A DNA stretch of 64,000 bases from Sphagnum compactum (lineage: Eukaryota; Bryophyta; Sphagnopsida; Sphagnales), in contig OZ234498.1 in the NCBI GenBank assembly GCA_965153455.1, positions 1,984,001-2,048,000 on the forward strand, written 5' to 3'. Numbering within the stretch: position 1 is the stretch's first letter; every line of letters starts with the position of its first letter. Shown here piece after piece: positions 47,201 to 57,944 of the stretch. The translations under genes and the position numbers were made by a program. The notes beneath the pieces were generated by a model. It was not told where the DNA came from. It searched no databases and saw only the letters and a program-made list of their open reading frames with translations.

Positions 47201-50099
47201 TTGAAGCATGTTAAGAATGCTCCTACGTGAAGGTGTTTGAAGAACCCCTACCTGTAGGTGCCCATTTATTAATTAAAAAGAAAATCACAATCTTCTTTTA
47301 TCTCCCTACTTGTTAAACTAAATAACATAATTGTTATAGAGAGGCAACATAACAAACCCATTCTAAACAACAATACTATTGTTTCCCAATTCCAATTACA
47401 ACAAACGTACTTAACTTACTTCCATCAACAAGTTGAAATTGATAGTTTAACATTGATGCTAAAAGAAGTTAAAACATCCAATCAAGATACTAAATGTTCC
47501 ATATGTTTTCTTAGATTGTTACACCTCATGGGATTGTTTTAAAGAATGGGCCTACCTTGCCATGTTGCGTAAGTTGTCGTAGCAGCTCTCCTTGACTTGC
47601 AATTATATTACAATCATGGCCGTACTTCATTTGAAAGACTCCCCCAGGAAAAGTGTCACATAAAACCATGGCATGTTTCTGCGTCACATATTCCACCAAC
47701 GCTGTCTTCCCAACTCCAAATTTCCCATGCACTATAATAGGTGTTTGACCTCCTTCTTTCAAACTTTGCAATAGCTTCTCAACCAACTGAGTAGGCTCCT
47801 TATAAAAGCGAAACTTGCGATGAAAAGCACTTTGAATGATACTATGTTTAAATGCATCCTACATCCAATGATAGTAGTTAAATTAGATTTTAAAAACCTT
47901 CTAATGTGGAACCTTCTCAAGCATATGTACACACTTCTGTTACATTCTACTAAAACAATTATTGATATATCAAAACATGTTATTTGCAAGGACTTTTTTG
48001 ATCTTGTGCTTCTTTGAATAACACATACAAAAAAGGATTAGAGTCACCATATGCAATCAACGACCCATGGGTTAACTACAACTTGTGACAAAGTTACAAA
48101 ATATTGAAGGTCATGCTCGTTATTTGCCAATTATGGGTTCATAAACACCTTCAATTTTAACCAACTAAACAAAACTATACAAAGAATGGATACAACACAT
48201 GACATAAAAAAAATGAAGCCCAACCTTGGAATTCCACAAATCCATGTTCATGTAAGGATGGATAATTATTGATTCAGATCTTCATAATTCGAAGTTGTGA
48301 TTGTTGAAAAGGTGGAACTTTATCAAAATCATGTGATAAATTACCTGATGTTGACAAGTCTTTAAAACTTGCACAAGTAAAGCATAGCTTGGATGTTCCT
48401 TGCTAGGAGGCTTGCATAAGGTAAAGTGATCACCATCCTCAACAAGATAATAGTTCTCCCCTGCTAATCTCTGTGCTCCAGCCTTTTCCACCAACTTATA
48501 TCCCTATGAGACCATTCCAATTTTGCATGTTGGGCCCAATCAGCGACACTCATTATTACCTTTACAGACATCTCCAAGACATAAATGTGTAGCGAAAACA
48601 AGAAACCAAGAATTTTGAATAGTTTCCAAGGCCATCAACGGTTGAGAGGGTTGTACCGAATTCATTTAATTTGCAACTACATGGATGCAAATATTCAAAT
48701 GTGTATTATTCACTACTCATCGCATCTTTTGTAGGGATTCCTTCCATGAAAGCATACACATTCACCTGCAACCCATTCATGATAGAGTCAAAGGTAGTGG
48801 ACAAGTTTTCCATGCTTGATTGATGTGGTTTCAGGTTCTCCATGAATTTAGCCAACTTCACTCCAAAGATTTTATTTGACCAATTTGAGCTGCATCTCTT
48901 GAAGTAGGATTCCAGTTCTGATCCAGCATGGGGAACCGCATAAAACACAATGCCTTTTAGATTCTTGAGAAATTTGATGGCACATCTCTTGGATTGTTCA
49001 TCAATCTCATTTTTTACCCTGCCGTACGCCCTCTTATTTGCCTCCTCCACCAGACTTTTGATAATGAGACCCCCAAAACAGTGGCCTACAAGAACAAACC
49101 CGCAGCGTTGACCCAACTTCCACCTGCTACTGTCGATACCAAAACACATTAATTTTAGTTGCAACAAGTGCATGGACCTATCCACATTGGAATGGGAAAA
49201 GATAAGAGTTTCCATAACAAGTTTATACGTACTTGACATGCATGACAATCCCAACAAGTAATTTACTTCTTCATGAAGCATCTAGGATCCACTGTTCATC
49301 AAAGCATCCCTTTCAATTTAGGACGAAAATGGCACTAAGCCACCTTTGCATGAATGTAAAAAGATGAATTTATTGACTGTACACCTACACAAGACAAGGA
49401 TTCAATGATCGAGAAAAAAACCTGAACACAAGGGCTTGAAGTATGTTCCTTCCTAATTCAGACACATCTTCAATGTGTCCCTTGTTGTGAGTTTGTACAG
49501 CACATGAATCATACGACAATGCTAGCACTCGTATGTTTCCACCCAAGTCATATGGCAGCCAATTTTGAGCCCAACAATCTTGAGGGTTGGTGCGGCTTGC
49601 CCAAGTTCTCTTCCAAGTTTCCAATTCATGGGGCCTTTGTAGACCATGAAAGAAGACCACATCAAATTCAGCAACAGATACATCATCTTCAGGGGGCCAA
49701 AGTTGATGCACAGGCTGACCCTGACAACCAAAATACCACAACACAACAAAAATGAGAGGATCATGTATCTCTAAATGCTAGTGAAATTGTTGCAATATCA
49801 TTGATGTTCATTTGATCCCAATATTTTGGATTCAATTAACAAGCTGGTCCTTCCTGCAGAATTCAGCAGCATGTTTCGATGAGGTTTTATGGTACATCCT
49901 TGATTGTTATCTAGAAAAGCTTAGAGGATATATGCAACAATCTTATGGACTGAATAATATCTCAAAAAAGGTTTGGATCACTCACATCCTGATTAGAACA
50001 ACCTGGAAGAGCTACAAACTCTTTAGAATGAGAAGAGAACAAGTTTCGAGGCCATTGAAAGATGTCACGGAAAGGCCACTTTCTCTTCTTACTGCCCAT
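44205..50099 (-). CDS. NLR immune receptor with N-terminal alpha/beta-hydrolase domain (HNL type)
   Basis: Seven minus-strand exons: 50099-49986, 49720-49422, 49129 (or 49126) to about 48,715, 48503-48345, 47858-47556, 47251-46946 and 46649-44205, giving about 1,345 residues. The first ATG is at 50099. Exons 2-4 form a SERAC1-like alpha/beta-hydrolase: VVFFHGLQRP, nucleophile elbow GHCFGG (Cys about 155 where Ser is expected), FYAVPHAGS, VYAFMEG and the His motif GDHFTLCKPPSKEHPSYALL. Exons 5-7 give the NB-ARC domain: P-loop GKFGVGKTALVEYV, kinase-2 WLLVVDDVW, RNBS-B SKLLITSR, a GLPL-like CSGCMLAVSILG, and LRLHNLVGEYL at the MHD position. The last exon continues for about 650 residues of leucine-rich helical sequence that looks like ARM/HEAT-type repeats rather than LRRs. 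HNL receptors are described from liverworts, where the family is inferred to act in intracellular immunity. The exon 3/4 junction has no in-phase GT donor, so it is either non-canonical or lesioned. Confidence 0.9.
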
Positions 50100-51904
50100 C
50101 GTCACTATTTTAAAATCTTGGTCAAACAAAAGCTCTTGTCTCCCCTCCACATGAAATTGGAGATAACCATAAAAGCAAGTTGATATTTAAAAAGTAATCT
50201 ATTCTGTTGGCAAATGAATTGTCGAATCAACCTATTGTGTGTAATAGAACATCCAGGTACATGTTGTGAAAATCATGGCCTCCTTGCTGAAGATTGTCAC
50301 CTGATTCATGATTGTCATACCAAAATCACATCAAAATAAAAAGTCGAACTTGTTCATCAATTTGAAATGAAGCTCTAAGAAGATGAACATGGTGAGAAAT
50401 TTGTACAGTCCTACAACTGTAATTTCATTAACCTATCACAAGACTTCACAACATAAAACAGGACAGCAGCAGTGGCACTAGAATGCATTTCATTCCATCA
50501 TACCCTCTTCAAGGAGAGCTCCTTTGTTAATTTTTCTCAACAGAATCAATTAAAGCTCAAATGTTTGGATAGATTTTTAGCCCATCAACAAGGGCAGACT
50601 CACAACAAAGAGTTGACTTACAATGAACAAGGAAACTGTGTTGGCTGTGAAGTTCAACAATTTTTACCTCTTTAATCTGTGTGCTATTTTCAAAGCCAGG
50701 GACATGTTGAAACCACCATAGCCGTGGCCACGTGGTTGCCAAATCTTGACCCCATGAAGATGAATGGCTAAGCTGGTGACCCAACATAGCTATCCTTCTT
50801 TGCTGGGTCGACTGCTAATATTTCACATCCAGCCACTTGGGCTACTGGGTGATGTGAGGCACACAGACAACCTCCCTCTCAATCCCACACACACCCCAAA
50901 CCAGAGCCTAAGTGCCACTACAGGAACTCTTCACATTACCCAGCTCTGAAATGAGTTGCAGCCTCTACCACTTGTCCAACTCGGAGGCTGCAAGGCACCT
51001 TGAATACGCTACCTAATATTTGGGTTCCTGAAACCTTAGCTTGGGTTCACCTTTTGAACTCAGAATCTGCAGCAAAGAGCTCGGAGATTTTGGAGATGCA
51101 GAGGCAGAAGAACGAGAAGGATTATTAGAAGCTTGAGGAACCTATGCTGTGGGTGCAAGTACGTTAAGTGACTAAGACTGTAGCAGTTTCTGACCACGCT
51201 CAATGTCACTCATTTGAGTCTTGTCGATAATTGCCTCTGCGTTGCACCACTCGTGGCACCACCATCCTATCCCTCTTGTTCTGAGCTGCGCACCACACCA
51301 CCATCCCGACATCTCTAGTGCATGATCTCGTTCTCTTCAGATCCTTGCTACCGTTACTGGTGACGGCGACGAAGCATCTCCGTTCTCTTCACAAACTGAA
51401 GTTGTGAAGTCACCCCATATTGATTCCGTTGTTGTAGTTGTGCCCCTTCTGCTCCCACTCCGCCCTACCCTAAACAACAAGAAGATGTCCTGGCCACAAA
51501 TTATAGAATACAGAAACACCACGACCACTGTCAAGCTCGCTGTGAACCCCCGCTGAAAATTCTGGGACAGTACTAGTAACATCAGACTGAAACCCCCACA
51601 CCATCTGTCTGACGATGAAATTACGAACTTGCATCTGGGCGTTGACAACCGATGCAGGAAAAGATGAAAGTTCACTACGTGACTCCAGCGCACACCAAGC
51701 AACAGAGAAAACGCTCAGGACAACAAGAAAGGAACAACAACTGCACTGAACATCCCCTAAAGAGAGCGAGCAACCTGGTCAAGCAGGACCTACCATCATA
51801 AGGGAAGCAACTTCTCAGGCTCTTTTGGGGGTACCGTGCTGGGCAGAAAAACCCAGGAAGGGTGGAAAAGAAGTTCTTCCTTTAAGAACTTTTTCAAAAC
51901 TTGG
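50100..51904. other. Spacer and presumed promoter of the NLR gene
   Basis: This is somewhat GC-richer than most of the window. The NLR 5' UTR and promoter should lie near 50,100-50,400, but no clear elements were identified. A 121-codon open frame on the minus strand (51,337-51,702) has a hydrophobic stretch and a Thr repeat and resembles no family. It may be chance, an unrecognised exon or a pseudogene. Confidence 0.4.
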
Positions 51905-52435
51905 GACCTTTTTAAAATGGAAGATTCTTCGCAATCAAATGGAAATTTTTCGCAAAAGGAAAATTCGGTTGTGGATTTAAAGATAATTCTGTTTGAGGAG
52001 GCGATTTGAAATGAATTGTGAATTTTTTTAAAGAGTTCTTTATTGCTTCAGCAATTATTGACTTCTGTATGAGAGTCACAAGCCTGCTTGCACTATTCTT
52101 GCTGAGCATGACAGTGCGTGTATAGCTGGTTGACAAAGTCTGCAAAGCAAATGTTTAAAAAACTTAAGACCTTATAACAGTAAAAGATTTTTCAAGATCA
52201 AATTCAGAATTTTGGCAGACAGAAAATTATGTTGGGGATTTAAAGGATAACTCTGTCGGAGGAGGTGATTGGAAATGAATGGCGAAAATTTAAAAAAGTT
52301 CTTCATGTGTTCAGCCGTAAAATTCCTCACTTCTGTGTGAAAGTCACAAGCTTACTGGCATTATTCCGGCTGAGCATGGCACAGTGTGTATAGCTGGTTG
52401 ACAGACACAGTCTACAAAGCAAACGTTTAGATTTA
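51905..52435. repeat. Tandem duplication, about 265-bp period
   Basis: Copy 1 (51,905-52,155) and copy 2 (52,170-52,435) run in the same order through GGATTTAAAG, GGAGG(C/T)GATT, GAAATGAAT, AGTCACAAGC, GCTGAGCATG, TGTATAGCTGGTTGACA and CAAAGCAAA. Identity is roughly 75-80 per cent by eye. No coding frame is conserved between them. Confidence 0.85.
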
Positions 52436-55400
52436 AGAATGCAATGGCTAATCGTTTTGCTTTGTGAAAAGTTTGTGGCAGAGCTGAGCAAACAGTGCTA
52501 TCTAGGCCCTTCCCTTGTATAAGAACCTGGACTATGCATCCACTTTTGGTAAATGGGTCTCCAAAAGGCATGTCTCCGCACTAGAACAATATCATGATCA
52601 TAGTGTTGTGGCGATATAGTGTGATTGATATTAATTAGATCATCGGTTTGCTCATAACTTTTTTTTTAATTTTTAAAGGAGCCACATTGATTGGTCCATC
52701 AGCAATTTTATCAGAACATTGGGCATGCCCCCAATAGAAGCACCTCTTTGAATCCTGAGTTGCAAAATAAAAACAAGTGTGCTCCCCTAGATATCACCTT
52801 TTCAGTTTGCATCCATGGGAATTGAACTTTGGGCAGACCATAGGGGATAAAACACAGGTGCTATTGGGAACATCCTGGGGAACGCATTTGGGAACAGTTT
52901 GGGAACTCGATGGGAACACATCGAGAACTGGGGAATCCTTTGGGGACATGATAGGAACACATTGGGAAGAAGGGGGGGAAAAAAAATCCCTCTCCCCCTG
53001 CCCCCTCAAAAAGAAAAAAACTGGACCATTCAGGAGTGCGGGCTGATTTTTTGTTTTTCTTCCTTGTTCAATTTCTGCCCCTGCCATTAGTGGAGGCCAA
53101 AAATGGTGACCAACAGTTTTGGAAACCAAAAATACATGCAGCCAATGGGTAGGCTGAAGCATGCACTCAAAATGCCTTGATTTTTTTTCTTTTAAGTTTT
53201 GGGTGGGGAAGGGGGGGGGAGCATTTTTTTCATTTTTCCTTCCTTCCCAACATGTTCGTTCAAGTTCTCAATGGGTTCCCAATGTTCCCAATGTGTCCCC
53301 CTAGGGTGTTTCCAATAGCAGCTGGCTTTAATCCCATATGTTTTGCCCCGAGTCCTCCCCTTCTCACCTATATAGGTGCGCCAAAGGGCACTTCATCTTT
53401 CAATAGAATCTTCTATCTTTGGTGAGCCTCTGTAATTTCAACTTTTTTTTTTGCAATGGGCCAATCAAAATAACTCAATGCAACCAAAAAAAAAACCAGT
53501 TGAACTTGTGAGGCACTCCCAACTAATTAATATCAATCACACTACCTACCCAAGTCACTTATTTGTTGGACTCATTCCCATGGATTCTCTACTGCACAAT
53601 CTCCTCACACTTGCTGCAAATCCAGATCTACAAGAGCCGGTACATAAAGTTGTCAAAACATAGGCAAGTAGTCTCCTCGACAGTACAATTAATGTGGCAC
53701 CAGTCATCATCATGTGCAGGTGGCTCCCACCTACAGCAGACTTTGTCAAACAAACCTGAATATAATATTCCAAAGGTGCATCTTTATCTAAATTGCTTTA
53801 TCAGATCAGAAAAGAAATGCGTGGGTCTCGATATCACCACCAGTTTCACAAAGCTGTAACAAAAATTTCACATGCTGAACATCTCTAAATGGTTTCAGAT
53901 TGGAGTTTGGACACACTCTCAATGATATGATATGCCAAACCATATTACTAGAATGCCAAAAATGAATTTGTAGAATGTTTCAGATGACAATACTTAGAAG
54001 ACTTAAATTCCTTGATTTTTGCTGCGCTAGTGTCCAGTCTCAGGAATCTGTTTTCCAACTGAATTCACCAGGCAAGATGGTTTGCCAATCAATCGATCAT
54101 CCTGTATTTTATGGAAATCTGAGCACTCCCAACGATGTGCTGATGTCAAGGAAGGTCTTTTCTTCTTTACTAGCAACAACGAGACTGCAACTTCCAGAGT
54201 TTGAAGTTTGGTGATGCTGCCTCTTTTGTTGTTTGTTCCTAGAACTCTTTTCTTCATTTTTTAATGAAATTGAATGATTTTTTTGTCTTGGATGCACAAA
54301 CTGGAGGGCTACAAATGTTCTTTGAACATCAAAAGTAAAAGAATAACACAAAAAGGATAGGAACAAGATGAATGATAATTTGCTTTAGAATTTTTGAAAA
54401 AATAGCTGTAGACCTTTTTCAAGTTCCAAGCCCATATCTTCCTCATTTTTAGTCCATTTTGAGTGATTAAAAACATGATTTGTGCACCAAGTAGAGCTTT
54501 ACAAAACTTCTTTGTATTCTAGAGACAAAGATGAAATGATCAAAGATTTTAAGTTTAAAATCTTAATTTGTTTTTATTTTCCCATCACCAAATATTGAAC
54601 TCCCTTACAACAAAGACCCCATACATTCCCCATTCATTTACCGACTTGATATTTTTTTTCACCAAATGTTTTTTGAATTTCAAAAATAGAGGAACAATGT
54701 GTGAGGATTTGACCTATGAGGTGTTTGTTCACCAACCTATTTACCCAACCTGGGATGATGTTCATGATGTTGAAATCTTAAGTTTTATTCCCCTTTTGAA
54801 GGATCTTTCCATAATGAAATATTTTAACTTTGTATATTGGTATTGGTTTAACCTTTCATGGCTTTCCATTTGTATAGATTTTAAAAATGAAGTTTGCATT
54901 TTTTATTGGATTCATGTACATGTGTTCTTCAAATGGAAGGTGAATAAGGGATAGGCGAAATATGTCCCATCTCCACATTAAAATTGTCATATTGGGGAGT
55001 GCCCCAAATTTCAAATTTTTTTGGGTGATGATCAAAATGGCCCACTTGATTTTTTTGGAAAAAAATTGAAGTTGGGAGCCACCCCATTTAATGAGCAAGA
55101 AAGGTGAATATGAGAGGTGAATAGTGCTTTCACCTTCCCCAAGGTTTCCCCATAATTCCTCAAGTATGAGAGTCTAAATCTTATTTTTATGAACATTGTT
55201 ACTGAATCCACATGAAATTTTCTACACATAATTAATCAAGTAAAATAATTTCTGCAATTTTGATTTTTGATTTTTTAATGAAGATGGTTTTACCCATTGA
55301 GACATGGACATAGTAAAATTCATTTGCAATTGAATTATTTGTGAAATTTATTCCAATGATGGTAATATCAGAATTAGTATAAGGTAGATGGGTTTAGAGC

Positions 55401-55559
55401 CCACAAGTAGTTTCATCCTACCAAACTATATTTTGGTCAAAAAAGGTATCTTTTTGAATTAGTGTCCTTTCAAAAAAAATTCAACACCATACTCACATAT
55501 GATGTAATTGATTATCATATATTCAATATCTGATGCACCAATTTTCATCCTATTTTTTT
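52436..55559. other. Gene-free DNA with a GGGAACA-rich stretch
   Basis: From 52,858 to 52,975 the plus strand contains repeated TTGGGAACA/GGGAAC words. The complementary TTCCCAATG words occur at 53,270-53,300, so the two tracts could pair. No protein family is recognised in the overlapping open frames. The remainder is unremarkable. Confidence 0.45.
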
Positions 55560-55715
55560 CCCACTAAATTTTTATTAAATTCAATTGAATATAAATCCAA
55601 TTGAATTTTGAATTAAATACAAATTTAAATCAATGTGTTCAAATTTAATTTTGAATTTTGAATTCAATCAAATTTAAATTCGATTTAATTTCAATTGAAT
55701 TCAAACTAAATTCAT
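55560..55715. repeat. AATTCAATTGAATT low-complexity tract
   Basis: This is a dense array of self-complementary words (AATTCAATTGAATT, TTTAAATT, TTGAATTCAA) about 150 bp long. It could form cruciform structures. It is non-coding. Confidence 0.65.
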
Positions 55716-57944
55716 TTCAAGTTGCATAAGATGTTGTTTAATATTTTCATTCAAGTAAAACCTGATTTCCACAAAATTAATTCATTTTTTTCATCTTTCA
55801 TTATCATTAATAATATGTAATACCCCCAAAGCCCAAGTAATGGTTAACATAAAAAAATCATCATTTACCATGGTCACTTTTTTTTCACTTCTTTCCTCAT
55901 TCGTAATATTACTTCGTTACAATATCCATAAAACTTCAATGATTTTTCAAAGCTCTTGCCCCAAAAAAAAACATTCATTAAGGCAGGTTCCACAAGCCAT
56001 AATTCCTCTTTCGAAGCATATTTTGAGTTTTTTGGTATTTCATTATGTATTGTGAGACCTCTCATGCTTTCATTGCTTTTCCAATTTTTTGTTCATCCAC
56101 CCAATGGACTAGGTATGTGCTTTACATGGGGTAGAGCACTCGGATAAGGGCACCACAAAAAGTTTGGCCCTTTATTTTGGTGATGCCCTCAGCAAAGGGC
56201 TTTTACCTTACATTTCCAATTTTGATTTGTAGTGAAACATTTTAGTTCCATACGAAACTTGTGGTTTGACCAAATAATTATATTCTAGATTCCATTGTTC
56301 GTCAAAATGGTGCACTAATTTATTACCCCAATTTTCTAACCATTTTAATAGGTCAATTAACATGAAAATATTTTAACAGATGCCTACAAGCCACGTGCTT
56401 GAAAGGAAGGGAATTGAAATAATCCTCCATACTCAATGGAAAATAGGTATAAGTAGACATCATGGTGCAACATGAATATTGAAAAGTTTTTTGGATTTGT
56501 GTTAAATTATATTATATTTAAAAATGTTGAATGTTTTAAAAAGTGAGTCATAATACATATATAGTAAACACCCTTTTATAATCACCCCCATTTTAATACA
56601 TTCTTGTTTGTGTCATACATTTTTTGGTAATCATCCGTTTTAGAGTCATTATCACACTCGTAAGTAGCATAATTTTTTTGCAAAGCTTTCTTTGTAAATG
56701 TGCTTATAATGGGGGAAATCTAAAGCAAATATTAGGGCTTGATAAATTGTAGTTCCCTTTGGCAATGTTAGTGTTGTTTTGTGTTCAAGTTATGCAAACT
56801 AACAATAATGAATCCAATTGAAAAAAATAAGTTAATGTAGACAAACAAAAGATATGTGAACTTGTTAAGAAAGCAAAAAATCTTAATTTAAAAAATCTAG
56901 TTGACAAAATACACAAACTTCATAGTCAAGCTCAAATTCAATGTAAATTGTCACATTAAAATAAGCAAAAATCACAACCTTTTTCAAGTTTAATAATAAA
57001 TAATAGAGCTTAGAATAACCCATGCAAGAAATTTAAACAATTGGCACCTTTATTTTAGCGTAAATGTTTTTTTTGTAAGGTTTGTTTTGCCTATAATCAC
57101 AATCTAGTAAGGGTTTATATGGAATGTGACTATACACGTTTAAATCACAATTTGTTAGTGTCACCAAAAAAATGGTCACCAAAAGTGTGATTATAATAAA
57201 AGGTCTATTGTAAAAAGTTGTTTATTGCTATACATAATAAGCACACCAACTTTATGATGGGGTTGCCAAATTGTGTATATATATGCCAAATATATGCATG
57301 TTATTGGTGCATCATCTTGATTTGCAACATGTTTGTGTTTTCATACAACAACTTTGGGTGGTTCATTGGGAATATATGAAAATGTTACAAACACATTAAT
57401 AACTTTGTTAGGAGTGTTTTTGTGGAAGTTTATTTGGAATTTGAGGAACATCAAAAGTAAAACCATTGGGAATCCACTATGAGACAGATGGATTGCTCCC
57501 AATTGATGGTCTTGAAATTCTCAAATATAAAACATTCATAAAGTTTTGCTAGATAATGTTTAGAATGTAATCATAAATCATCATTGTGTTCCCAAACATA
57601 ACTCCACACCCTAAAAAGAAGTCTCCAAATTTGTTTTCATCGAATCTTTCTCCCCGCCAAAAAAATTTAATTTGCTACAAAATGCAATGCATGAGCAATA
57701 ACTTTTGAAAACATTAATGGGGGCCACCTAGTTAATCATCTTTGGGTGATTTTCAAAATCACATGGGTTCCCAAAAACATTCAAAAATTATTTTAACAAC
57801 AAGTTGCTAACTACATAATGTCTCTGCCCTAACATTCAAGAATATTATTGCAAGTGTTATATTAAATGAGATATGTAGGTCATTATCCTTTCATCCTTAT
57901 TATTATTGTCAATATTTTTTTGAAATAAAATTATTTCTTACCTA
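55716..57944. other. AT-rich gene-free DNA
   Basis: No gene is supported. The right edge adjoins the stop codon of the endonuclease part of the Helentron remnant (57,945) and may contain that element's 3' terminus, which I could not recognise. Confidence 0.5.

Noticed and set aside
51337-51702. 121-codon minus-strand open frame upstream of the NLR gene
   Set aside because: No family resemblance and no splice context. It could be a chance open frame in GC-richer DNA, and is mentioned only in the spacer entry.
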